A stretch of DNA of 64,000 nucleotides from Xanthomonas theicola (lineage in GTDB: Bacteria; Pseudomonadota; Gammaproteobacteria; Xanthomonadales; Xanthomonadaceae): positions 4,475,001 to 4,539,000 of the forward strand of contig NZ_CP049017.1 of the NCBI RefSeq assembly GCF_014236795.1, written 5' to 3'. The position numbers were made by a program, and so were the translations under genes. Position 1 is the stretch's first letter, and each line of letters opens with the position of its first letter. Below are positions 9,046 through 18,500 of the stretch, piece by piece. The notes under the pieces are model-generated. The model had not been told where the DNA came from. It was given only the letters and a program-made list of their open reading frames with translations, and ran no database searches.

Positions 9046-9082
9046 CCGGACGCCATAATTGATGGCAATGACCGAGGTGTTT

Positions 9083-9364
9083 ATGGGCAACAGCAAGCAG
9101 TACACGGATGAGTTCCGGGCCGAGGCGGTGAAGCAGGTGATCGAACGCGGCTTCACGGTGGTGGATGTGGCCTCCCGAATCGGGATTCCCAAGCACACGC
9201 TATACGGGTGGGTGCAGGCCGCCAGGAAGATGGCGCCGGCAGCCGGCGCTGCAGCGGCGTCGACCGACTCAGCGGAGATTCGCCGGCTCAAGGCCGAACT
9301 GAGGCGGGTAACCGAGGAGCGCGACATCCTAAAAAAAGCCGCCGCGTACTTTGCCAAGGGGTAA
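9083..9364 (+). CDS. IS3-family transposase OrfA (IS51-like)
   Basis: This protein of about 93 residues starts MGNSKQYTDEFRAEAVKQV and has the HTH segment DVASRIGIPKHTLYGWV. A coiled tail (IRRLKAELRRVTEERDILK) and KKAAAYFAKG complete it. The run ctaaaaaaag near 9331-9340 is the typical place for the programmed -1 shift into orfB. It appears intact, but its orfB is not. Confidence 0.87.
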   Translation: MGNSKQYTDEFRAEAVKQVIERGFTVVDVASRIGIPKHTLYGWVQAARKMAPAAGAAAASTDSAEIRRLKAELRRVTEERDILKKAAAYFAKG

Positions 9365-9381
9365 GGGCGAAGTACGCGTTC

Positions 9382-10233
9382 ATGCGTGCGCACGTCCGGG
9401 AGTTTCGTCTGGCGACGATGTGCCGGGTGCTGGGCGTGCATCGCAGTGGTTACTAGGCCTGGCTGCGCAACGGCACCAGCGTCCGCGAACGCGAGGACCA
9501 GCGCTTGCTGGGCCTGATCAAGCACCACTGGCTGGCCAGCGGCGCGGTGTACGGCTATCGCAAGCTCACCCTGGATCTGCGTGAGGCCGGCGAGCGTTGC
9601 AGCCGTCACCGGGTGCGGCGCTTGATGAAGGCCGAAGGCTTGCGAGCGCAGGTTGGCTACGGCAGCAAGCCGCGTTAGCGGGGAGGTCCGGTCGGCGTGG
9701 TGGCGAATGTGCTCAACCGGGACTTCATTCCGCAGGCCCCGAACAAGGTCTGGGTCACGGACATCACCTATATCCGCACCTACGAGGGCTGGCTGTTCTT
9801 GGCAGCGGTAATGGAGCTGTATTGGCGCCAGATCGTGGGTTGGGCAACCGCTTCGACAATGACCAGCGATCTGGTGCTGCAGGCACTGGTGGCAGCGGCG
9901 TGGCGGCGCAAGCCCGGTCCTGGCGTGATGGTGCACTCCGACCAGGGCTGCCAGTTCACCAGCAGCGATTGGCAGTCGTTCCTGAAGGCGCACCGGATGG
10001 TGCCGAGCATGAGCCGACGCGGGAACTGCCATGACAACGCCGTGGCCGAGAGCTTCTTCAGCGTCTTGAAGAAGGAACGTATCAAGCGTCGGATCTACCC
10101 GACACGCGCCATGGCGGCATCGGACGTGTTCGACTATATCGAGATGTTCTACAACCCGATCCGCCGGCATGGTTCCGCTGGCGGCGTGTCACCGGTAGAG
10201 TTTGAAAGGCGCTACGCGCAGAGCGGCGACTGA
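9382..10233 (+). pseudogene. IS3-family transposase OrfB (IS51-like) with two in-frame stops
   Basis: One frame encodes MRAHVREFRLATMCRVLGVH to the C-terminus ERRYAQSGD, with TAG codons at about 9455-9457 and 9676-9678. The DDE residues are present: WVTDITYI, HSDQGCQFTS and ESFFSVLKKERI. The first stop falls in the HTH_21 region and the second just before the integrase core. Either change alone would prevent a full-length protein. Confidence 0.87.
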
Positions 10234-10257
10234 GTGTCTACGGAAATCTGGCCGGTC

Positions 10258-10290
10258 CAAGCCCCGGGCTTTGCCGGGGGATATTTACTT
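10258..10290 (-). repeat. IS200-like end, inverted copy
   Basis: The reverse complement of this stretch equals 4477-4509 apart from roughly one mismatch in the hairpin stem, within the limits of hand alignment. It abuts the right end of the IS3 element (10259) on one side and the 121-bp repeat (10291) on the other. No transposase accompanies it. Confidence 0.75.
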
Positions 10291-10411
10291 CTCGTGGACC
10301 CCTCGATAGGAGATGATCATCCCCTACGAGGACCGAGCCCGACATGACCTTCCGCCCGCGGGTTCACCCCCGTTTTCACCGACACTGACGAGAAGGCCGA
10401 TCGAGGCCATG
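10291..10411 (+). repeat. 121-bp direct repeat, right copy
   Basis: It matches 1500-1620 base for base by eye. Here it continues into aggagtgttcatgtcgaag, an RBS-like sequence and an orfA start (MSKRRKFSAE) that ends after ten codons at a TGA near 10452. The unit is therefore the 5' end of an IS3-type element. Confidence 0.85.
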
Positions 10412-10466
10412 AGGAGTGTTCATGTCGAAGCGAAGGAAGTTCAGCGCGGAGTGATCCTGCCCCCGT

Positions 10467-10868
10467 TGCGACATCCCCCCGCCTTGAGGAGCGGTCGACT
10501 TTAGAGTCCGGGGTTGATGATATCGGTGTTGGCCAGCTGTTTGGCGTAGGCGGCGGGCGTCAGCCCGCCCAGTGCGTTCTTGGGCCGCTCCTCGTTGTAC
10601 TCCCTGCGCCAGGTTTCGATGATCGTCCGTGCATGCAGCAGGCTTGGGAACCAGTGTTCGTTGAGGCACTCCTCGCGCAGGCGGCCGTTGAACGACTCGA
10701 TGTAGGCGTTCTGGTTGGGCTTGCCTGGCTGGATCAGACGAAGCTGTACGCCACCTTCGTGTGCCCAGGCCACCATCGCTTTGCCGCAGAACTCCTTGCC
10801 ATTGTCCGTGCGGATCACCTGCGGCAGCCCGCGGCTCACGGCCAGGCGGTCCAGGACGGTGGAGGCAG
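10467..10868 (-). pseudogene. IS3-family OrfB, C-terminal fragment
   Basis: The minus-strand frame reads [30 protein letters not shown], then [20 protein letters not shown] and a tail [20 protein letters not shown] ending at 10501. It keeps the second Asp and the Glu of the DDE triad but lacks the N-terminal half. The IS end at 10467-10500 resembles the ends of the deleted element at 1621-2440, so both belong to one family. The break at about 10868 joins it to an unrelated plus-strand IS fragment. Confidence 0.8.
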
Positions 10869-11206
10869 TGCCGGCAGGCCAGGAGCTGGAGTTCCTCAGC
10901 GACAACGGCCGGGCCTACATCGCAGCCGACACCCGGGCACTGGCGCGTTCGCTGGGCCTCAAGCCCATCAACACGCCCGTGTGCAGCCCGCAGAGCAACG
11001 GCATGGCCGAGAGCTTCGTCAACACCTTCAAGCGCGACTACGTGGCGCGCATGGACCTGCGTGACGCACGGACGGTTCTGGCCCAACTGCCGGCCGCCTT
11101 CGAGCACTTCAACGAGGTGCATCCGCACTCGTCGCTGAAAATGCGTTCGCCTCGGGAGTTCAGGCGGCAGCAGGCCGCAAGGAATGACAAGGCGCTTTAC
11201 TGCGAA
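10869..11206 (+). pseudogene. IS3-family transposase, C-terminal fragment
   Basis: The plus-strand frame begins abruptly at about 10869 and reads [20 protein letters not shown], then NTPVCSPQSNGMAESFVNTF and KMRSPREFRRQQAARND. It retains the second Asp and the Glu of the catalytic triad but has no start and no N-terminal half. It differs from the other IS3 copies in the window (an IS2-like subgroup by motif impression). Confidence 0.78.
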
Positions 11207-11242
11207 TACCTCGGGGGCGGGAATACGGGGGCAACATCAAGG

Positions 11243-11353
11243 TCACCGGATCCCCAGTTCCCGGGCCACCTGGGCACAACGGACACCCGGCCGGCCGACG
11301 CGCTCAACCCCATCACGCTTGAACTGCGCACTGAACTTCCTTTGCTTCGTCAT
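11243..11353 (-). pseudogene. IS3-type OrfA, N-terminal fragment
   Basis: A minus-strand start at 11353 reads MTKQRKFSAQFKRDGVERVG and then GVRCAQVARELGIR, the first HTH of an OrfA, before running into unrelated sequence. Upstream of it (11354-11423, minus strand) is a diverged version of the 121-bp repeat tail. This marks the right edge of the IS debris; ordinary genes resume after it. Confidence 0.75.
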
Positions 11354-11644
11354 GAACACGCCTACTGCCTCTATCGGCTTTCTTGTCAGTGTCCGTGAAA
11401 TCGGTGGTGAACCCGGCGCAGGCTTCCTGCACGGCGCGGCCGCCACGCATGGCGCCGACGGCCCCGGATCGGCGAAAATGCCGCTCGGCCACGCGTCACC
11501 GGCCGCTTCCATCGCCGCTCCGCTCCTGCCGGCGCCCACACGCCAATGGCGGCGGGCGCAGCGCGGCGTCCCCGACCGCTGTCGCGACGGCAGTCCTGCC
11601 GCTCTTTCGCCACGGCTTGCCCGCCGTTCACCACGGATCCGCTT

Positions 11645-13219
11645 TTGAACGCCACTGCCGACCATCCCGCCGACCTGCCCCTGACCGAGCGCCTGCGCGT
11701 CGCCCTGGACCTGCTCGAAGCCATCGACGCCGACCGCCGCGTGCTCGATGCGCTGCCCGAGGCCGACCGCGTGCGCCTGCATCAGGTCGTCGCCAAGGTC
11801 TACCACCCCGAACCCAAGGCGCGCCGGCAACTGTTCAAGCAGCAGGCGCGCGAACGCCATCAGGAAAAGGTGCGCAAGGCCGAGGCGCTGCTCGAGCGGA
11901 CCGGGATCCGCGCGCTGCGGCGCAAGCCGGTGTTCAGCACGCCTAACTACTTCCCGCCGCATGCCGCCGGCCTGCACGATGCTGGCAATGGCGCGGGCCA
12001 GGAGCCTGCCGCGCCGCATTCGCCCGAGCTGCGCCACTGCTATGTGTGCAAGCAGAAGTTCACCAAGCTGCACCATTTCTACGACCAGATGTGCCCGGTC
12101 TGCGCCGAGCTGAACTACGTCAAGCGTACCGAAAGCGCCGATCTGCGCGGGCGCGTGGCGCTGCTGACCGGCGGCCGGGTCAAGATCGGCTACCAGGCGG
12201 GACTGAAGCTGCTGCGCGCCGGCGCCGAACTGATCGTGACCACGCGCTTCCCGCGCGATTCGGCCGCGCGCTACGCGCAGGAACCGGATTTCGCCGAGTG
12301 GGGGCATCGCCTGCAGGTGTTCGGCTTGGACCTGCGCCACACGCCCAGCGTCGAGGCGTTCTGCAGCCAGTTGCTGGCCACGCGCGAGCGTCTGGATTTC
12401 ATCGTCAACAACGCCTGCCAGACCGTGCGCCGCCCACCGCAGTTCTACACGCACATGATGGCCGGCGAGACCGCCGCGCTGCACGAACTGCCCGGGCACG
12501 TGCGCCGCCTGGTCGGCCACTACGAAGGCCTGCGCAGTCCAGATCTGCTGCCGGCGACATCGGCGACCACGCTGCCGGCGGGCCTGGGCCATGGCCCAGG
12601 CGGCGCCGACGGGCTGGCCCGTGCCGCCGAACTGTCGCAGGTGCCGTTGCTGGCCGACGAACTGCTAGGTCAGCAGCACCTGTTCCCCGAAGGACGGCTG
12701 GACCAGGACCTGCAGCAAGTGGACCTGCGCGGGCGCAACTCGTGGCGCCTGCTGATGGCCGACGTGCCGTCGGTGGAGCTGCTGGAGACGCAACTGGTCA
12801 ACGCCATCGCGCCGTTCATCCTCAACGCGCGGCTCAAGCCGCTGCTGCTGCGCACGCCCGAGCGCGACAAGCACATCGTCAACGTGTCGGCGATGGAAGG
12901 GCAGTTCTACCGCAACTTCAAGACCACCCGGCATCCGCACACCAACATGGCCAAGGCCGCGTTGAACATGATGACCCGCACCTCGGCGGCCGATTACCAG
13001 AACGACGGCATCCACATGAACAGCGTGGACACCGGTTGGGTCACCGACGAGGATCCGGCCGAGATCGCCGCGCGCAAGGTGCAGGAAGAGCGCTTCCACC
13101 CGCCGCTGGACATCGTCGACGGCGCCGCGCGCATCGTCGATCCGATCATCCACGGCTTCAACACCGGCGAGCACGTGTGGGGCCAGTTCCTGAAGGACTA
13201 CGCGCCCACCGATTGGTGA
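11645..13219 (+). CDS. SDR-family oxidoreductase with N-terminal zinc ribbon
   Basis: This protein of about 524 residues starts at TTG 11645 (LNATADHPADLP). The frame is open further upstream, but that part is low-complexity Arg/Ala sequence. Residues about 132-157 hold a four-Cys zinc ribbon (CYVCKQKFTKLHHFYDQMC, then PVC). A Rossmann fold begins near 169 (GRVALLTGGRVKIGYQAGLK). The SDR core continues with IVNNACQTVRRPP and NVSAMEGQFYR. At the catalytic site the usual Y-x3-K reads T-N-M-A-K, so the Lys is kept but the Tyr is not. The substrate is unknown and classical dehydrogenase activity is doubtful. It stands alone between IS debris and the tps genes. Confidence 0.75.
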   Translation: MNATADHPADLPLTERLRVALDLLEAIDADRRVLDALPEADRVRLHQVVAKVYHPEPKARRQLFKQQARERHQEKVRKAEALLERTGIRALRRKPVFSTPNYFPPHAAGLHDAGNGAGQEPAAPHSPELRHCYVCKQKFTKLHHFYDQMCPVCAELNYVKRTESADLRGRVALLTGGRVKIGYQAGLKLLRAGAELIVTTRFPRDSAARYAQEPDFAEWGHRLQVFGLDLRHTPSVEAFCSQLLATRERLDFIVNNACQTVRRPPQFYTHMMAGETAALHELPGHVRRLVGHYEGLRSPDLLPATSATTLPAGLGHGPGGADGLARAAELSQVPLLADELLGQQHLFPEGRLDQDLQQVDLRGRNSWRLLMADVPSVELLETQLVNAIAPFILNARLKPLLLRTPERDKHIVNVSAMEGQFYRNFKTTRHPHTNMAKAALNMMTRTSAADYQNDGIHMNSVDTGWVTDEDPAEIAARKVQEERFHPPLDIVDGAARIVDPIIHGFNTGEHVWGQFLKDYAPTDW

Positions 13220-13673
13220 AGCAGCGACCGTTGCGGGGCTTCCCCGGAAGCGGCGCTGACGATGCCTGATCGAGCCGCACATCGACCGGCCTGCAGGGCG
13301 CACACGCTGCCGCAAGCTCAAGAAAGGCGTTGTGCGACTTCTTCATCTGCTTTCTTCAGGGGCTCCGGTCTTGTGCGGCCGCCCGCCCGGGCAACGGGTC
13401 GAGCTGGCGCGGGGAAGTGCGCGCCGACCCGATAAGGAACACCGGTAACGGTGGCGGTAAGGCCGTCGCCCGCTGGCGAAATTCGGCGCCGATCCCGTCG
13501 GCGTCAGCGACTTCGTTGTGTTTGCGTACGTAGACGGCGCATCGTTTCGTGATGGTCATCGCTTCTTGCAGCGGCGTCCGCTCGAATCTGCGTTAACCTG
13601 TCTGCATTCATCGTTTGGATGACGACAAGCCCGAAGGAGCCTCGCCACCGCACCCGTAGAGGTTAAATAGAAG
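13220..13673. other. Intergenic region upstream of tpsB
   Basis: No convincing gene, terminator or repeat is seen in these 454 bp. Short open frames here lack codon bias and RBSs. It presumably contains the tps promoter near its right end, but no clear -35/-10 pair stands out. Confidence 0.5.
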
Positions 13674-15404
13674 GTGGCAATAGTCATCGGAAACGGCACG
13701 ATACCGACGGGGCCGCACCGCGCCGGTCTTGGTCTGCTAATGGGAATGTCGCTGGCATCGTTGGTCCACGCCCAGGTGCCTCCCAGCGCCGGCGACATCC
13801 AGCGCCAGATCCGACAGGATGCCCGTACCCCGGCCGTCGCGCCGCCGCCCGCGACCCCGCCCGCGGCGCCGGTCGATCGCAGCGGTCCCCAGGTGACCGT
13901 CCGCGGCGTGGCGATCGAGGGCGCTGCCCTGATTCCCAGCGCCGAACTCAGCGGCCGTCTCGCGCCTTGCATCGGCCGTTCCATGAGTTTGGGCGAACTT
14001 CAGGCCGCCGCGCAGACGCTGGTGGAGGCGTACCGCGAGCGCGGCTGGTTCGCGCGGGTGCAACTCCCCGAGCAGGACGTCAGCGATGGCATCGTGCGCA
14101 TTCGCATCGTCGAGGGCCGTTTGGGACGGATCGACCTGCAACCGGCCAGCACGCGGGCCAATGCCGCTTATGTCGCCGGCGTCGCCGGTCGCCGCTTGCG
14201 CACCGGCCAGCCGTATTCGCTGGCCGCGCTCGAGCGCGGTCTGCTGCTCGCCAATGACCTGCCCGGCATCCGCGCCGACGGCACGTTGCGCGCAGGGCGC
14301 GAAGTCGGCACCAGCGATCTCGCGCTGCAGGTCGCCGACGGGCCATACCTGAGCGGGGTGCTGGGTGCGAACAACTACGGCAATCGCTTCACCGGTCGTG
14401 TCCAGGCGTCCGCCAATCTATTCCTGAACGACCTCAGCGGTTACGGCGACCGCCTGCAATTCTTCGCGTTGCGCGCCGAACGCCTCAAGTACCTCGAAGC
14501 CGACCAGAGCCTGCCCATCGGCCATGACGGGTTGCGCGCCAATGTGGGCTACAGTGAAGTGCACTATCGCCTGGGCCGGGAGTTCGCCGACCTCGACAGC
14601 AAGGGTGCGACCCGCCGCGTGAGCGCCGGGCTGGACTACCCGCTGGTGCGCGGCAGTCGGCGCAACCTGTGGCTGTCGCTGGATCTGGGCCGCACGCGGG
14701 AACAGGACCAGACGCTCGGCGTGGTCCTGCGCCGGCGCCAATTGAACACCGCCACCGTGGCGCTGCGTGGCGATGCGCGCGACGACCGGGACGGCGGCGG
14801 CCTGACCAGCGGCCGCGTGGCCCTCACGCTGGGGCAAGCCGATCTGCGCCTGGCGGGCGGCCGTGCGCAGGACGCCGCGAGTGCAGGCATCGATGGCGGC
14901 TTCGCCTACCTCACGCTGGATCTGCGCCGCGATCAACTGCTCGCCCCGTCGCTCTATCTGCGCACCAGCCTGGCCGGACACCTCGCTTTCGACAATCTCG
15001 ACGCGTCCCAGGAATTTGCTCTGGGCGGGCCCTACGGCGTGCGCGGCTACCCGGGCAACGAAAGCCGGGGCGATGGCGGCGCGGTGCTGCAGGTGGAACT
15101 GCACAGCCTGCTGCCGTGGGCAGGCGTCCCCGGCCTAGACGGCTATGTCTTCGTGGACAGCGGCCGCGTCCGCCAGCACCACCGCACTTGGCCGGGCTGG
15201 GAGGCGGCCGACAGCGGACGCAACACCTATCCGCTCTACAGCGCTGGACTGGGAGTGTCGTGGACGCACCCAAGCGGTTTGACGATCAACGGCGTGCTTG
15301 CATCGCCACTGGGCAGCAATCCGGGAAGCGCGATCAGGGATCGCGATCAGGACGGCAGCGGCACCGGCCCGCGCTTCTGGCTGACGCTGAACCAAGCGTT
15401 CTAG
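13674..15404 (+). CDS. ShlB/FhaC/HecB-family two-partner secretion transporter (TpsB)
   Basis: This 576-residue outer-membrane protein exports its partner TpsA across the outer membrane. A signal peptide ends near LASLVHAQ. A proline-rich linker precedes the POTRA region (VTVRGVAIEGAALIPSAEL to DGIVRIRIVEGRLG, about 75-150). The beta-barrel shows the lid-loop motif GPYGVRGYPGNESRGDGG and the strand YVFVDSGRV, then ends in a C-terminal Phe (LTLNQAF), as Omp85-type barrels do. GTG 13674 is the track start; ATG 13740 would leave too short a signal sequence. It lies 106 bp upstream of tpsA on the same strand, the usual tpsB-tpsA order. Confidence 0.9.
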   Translation: MAIVIGNGTIPTGPHRAGLGLLMGMSLASLVHAQVPPSAGDIQRQIRQDARTPAVAPPPATPPAAPVDRSGPQVTVRGVAIEGAALIPSAELSGRLAPCIGRSMSLGELQAAAQTLVEAYRERGWFARVQLPEQDVSDGIVRIRIVEGRLGRIDLQPASTRANAAYVAGVAGRRLRTGQPYSLAALERGLLLANDLPGIRADGTLRAGREVGTSDLALQVADGPYLSGVLGANNYGNRFTGRVQASANLFLNDLSGYGDRLQFFALRAERLKYLEADQSLPIGHDGLRANVGYSEVHYRLGREFADLDSKGATRRVSAGLDYPLVRGSRRNLWLSLDLGRTREQDQTLGVVLRRRQLNTATVALRGDARDDRDGGGLTSGRVALTLGQADLRLAGGRAQDAASAGIDGGFAYLTLDLRRDQLLAPSLYLRTSLAGHLAFDNLDASQEFALGGPYGVRGYPGNESRGDGGAVLQVELHSLLPWAGVPGLDGYVFVDSGRVRQHHRTWPGWEAADSGRNTYPLYSAGLGVSWTHPSGLTINGVLASPLGSNPGSAIRDRDQDGSGTGPRFWLTLNQAF

Positions 15405-15510
15405 TCGGGCGCGCCCCACGACTGTACTGGCAGACGCGTGCTGCAGGCGTTGCCGACAGGGCTCGGCGCAGGAACGAGCAAGGCGACATCCCCCCGCGGA
15501 GGACAACATC

Positions 15511-18500
15511 ATGTGGCGACACGGCAGCAGCAATCGTGTGTATCGACTGGTCTTCGACCGCAACCGCGGCGTCTGGGCGGCGGCCCCCGAAACCGCGCGC
15601 GGACGAGGCAAGGCGAGCGGGCCCCGGCGCCGGTATGCGGTGCTGCTCGCCGGCATGGCGCTACTCGGCCTGTCACCCCTGGCCGTCGCCCTGCCTCCCG
15701 GCGCGCTGCCCGGCGGTGGACAGGTCGTCGCCGGGCAGGCCGCGATCAGCCAGCAAGGCGACACTCTGAGCATCGATCAGGGCACGCAGCGGGCCATCAT
15801 CGACTGGCAGCGTTTCGACATCGGACAAGACGCGGCGGTGCGCTTCAACCAGCCCGGCTCCAACGCCGCCACGCTCAACCGCGTCACCGGCGGCCGCCGC
15901 TCGCAGATCCTGGGCAAGCTCTCGGCCAACAACCAAGTCTATCTGGTCAATGGCGCCGGGGTGCTGTTCGGCCAGAGCGCGCAGGTGGACGTGGGCGGGA
16001 TCGTCGCCTCCACATTGGACATCGCCAACGATGATTTCCTGAACGGAAGGGACCGCTTCAGCCTCACCGGCAGCAGCACGGGCGAGGTGCTCAATCAGGG
16101 CCGCATCACCGCCACCGGCGGCAAGGTCGCCCTGCTGGGCAGAAGCGTCGGCAACACCGGCACCATCACCGCCGTCGGCGGCGACACGGTGCTCGCGGCG
16201 GGCCGGGAAGTCCGCTTCGCCGCCGGCGCCGACGGCCACCTCAGCATCGCGGTGGACGCCAGCGAGTTGGCGGTGGCGGTGCGCAATGGCGGCGCCATCC
16301 AGGCCGATGGCGGCCAGATCGTGCTCAATGCCCAGGGTGCCAACGCCCTGGCTTCCGCAGTGGTCGGCAACACCGGCATTCTACAGGCGCGCAGCGTCGC
16401 CGAGCGCGGCGGCAAGATCGTCCTCAGCGCCGACGCCGATCATGGCGGCGCGGTACGCAGCGCCGGCCTGCTCGACGCCGGCAGCGGCCACGGACAGGGT
16501 GGCGCCATCAGTGTCACCGGCCAGAGGATCGCCCTGACCGGGGCCACACTCGATGCCTCCGGCGCCACCGGCGGCGGCACCCTGAAAGTGGGCGGCGACT
16601 GGCAGGGCGGGGCCGGCACGGCGCGGTCCAGCACCACGCAGATCGATCGAGGCAGCGTCCTGAAGGCCGACGCCACTGGACAAGGCGACGGCGGTACCGT
16701 CGTCGTCTGGTCGGACCAGCACACCGATTTTGCCGGCAACATTTCCGCCCGCGGCAAGCGCACGGGCAAGGGCGGCAACGCCGAGGTCTCCGGCAAGGCG
16801 CGGCTGGCCTACGGCGGCCGCGCCGACCTGCGCGCCGACAGCGGCCGCTTCGGCAATCTGCTGCTGGATCCGTACAACGTGACGATTTCCAACGGTACCC
16901 AGACCACCGGCGGCGGTTTCACCGGCAACGGCGATGACAGCGTCATCAATGTCGGCACCCTGACCGCGGCCCTGGCCAACGCCAACGTCACTGTGTCCAC
17001 CGGCACCGGCGGCAGCCAGGCCGGCGACATCAGCGTGGCCAACGCCATCGCTTGGAACAGCGGCACCACACTGACCCTCAACGCCCAGCGCGACATCAAC
17101 CTCAACGCCGCCATCACCAACGCCAACGGCGGCCTGACCCTGAACGCGGGGCGCACCCTCAACGCCGGCGCGCCGGTCGATATCGGCACCTTCATCCTGC
17201 AGAACGGCACCTGGGTGCAGAACGGCGCCGCCCTGCCCGGCTTCCAGGCCGGCGACTTCCGCCTGTCCGCCGGCTCCTTCCTGCGGGCCGGCGGCGGCGA
17301 CGGCAGCGCGGGCAATCCCTACCGGCTCACCGACATCTACGGCGTGCAAGGCATGCGCAGCTTCCTCGGCAGCCATTTCTCCCTCGCCAACGACATCCCG
17401 GCCCAGGGCACCCGATTCTGGAACTGCGCCTCGTCCACCTGCGCCGGTTTCTTGCCGATCGGCAGCCGCAATGCGCCGTTCACCGGCTCGCTCGACGGCA
17501 ACGGTTGGCGCATCGACAAGCTCAGCGTCTCCGTTGGCGCGGTCGATGCCTATGCTGGCCTGTTCGGTGCGCTGGGGGCGGGGGGAAGGATTTCGCGCCT
17601 GGGCCTGACCGACGCCCTGATCGCGGCCAACGGCAGTGGGACCAACACGGCGGGTGGACTCGTCGCCTACAATCTGGGCCATATCGAAGGCAGCTATGTC
17701 ACCGGCACGGTTGCGGCCAGTGCGCTTGGTGCCACGCAAGGCACCGCGGGCGGCCTGGTCGGAAACAACAGCGCAACGGGGAGTGCTGGCAGCATTCAGG
17801 GCAGCTACGCGGCCGCCGCCGTCTCGGCGACGGGCAATCGCGCCTTCGCCGGTGGCCTGATCGGCGCTCAAACCTCTGGGACAGTCGATCAAAGCTATGC
17901 CACCGGCGCGGTCGTCGCCTCTTCCAACAATAGCAATGGCGAGGCCTATTCGGGCGGGCTGATCGGGCAGAACGCCGGTACCGTCGGACAAAGTTATGCG
18001 CTCGGCAGGGCCAGCGCGACGAGCCTGGGTGCCCGCTTCGTCGGCGGCCTGATCGGACAGAGTTTCTCGACCCCCACCGATGTTTTCTACGCCACCACCG
18101 ACCGCAATGGCAACGCCATCAACGGCGACTACAACACCGGTGCTGGCACCGGCAAGACCTACAACGAACTGACTTCGCTGGCGACCTTCCAGAACTGGGA
18201 CATCGACGATGCCGGCGGCACCGGCAAGGTCTGGCGCAGCTACGGCGGCTTCACCACGCCGCTGCTGCGCAGCTTTCTCAAGCCGGTGACCGCCACCGTG
18301 GGCAATGGCAGCCGCGTCTACAACGGGCAGACGGTGGCGGTGAGCGGCAACCAGTACACGCTGTCCGATGGCAACGCCGCCTTGCAGGGCAGCGCGCGCT
18401 TCCAGAGCGTGAATACCCGCAACGCTGGCGCCTACAGCCTGACGATGGACGGCCTGTACTCCGACCAGTCGAGCTACGACATCGCCTATGCGCCTGGAAC

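Larger units (their letters stand above)
9020..10259 (+). mobile_element. IS3-family element (IS51-like), 1240 bp, degenerate
   Basis: Its 28-bp terminal inverted repeats match at 23 positions: 9020-9047 against the reverse complement of 10232-10259, both beginning tggaccggccag. The element carries orfA and an orfB with two stops. Flanking triplets differ (acc and agc), so no target duplication remains. That fits the missing ATPase 5' end: the right flank was replaced by IS200-type sequence after insertion. Confidence 0.88.

Noticed and set aside
9046..10170. Extension of the ATPase frame through the whole IS3 element to 10170
   Set aside because: The added residues are antisense translation of the transposase; only the part from 9045 onward is ATPase.
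13330..13559. Short open frames in the gap before tpsB
   Set aside because: There is no RBS, codon bias or family resemblance; both strands are equally open because of GC content.
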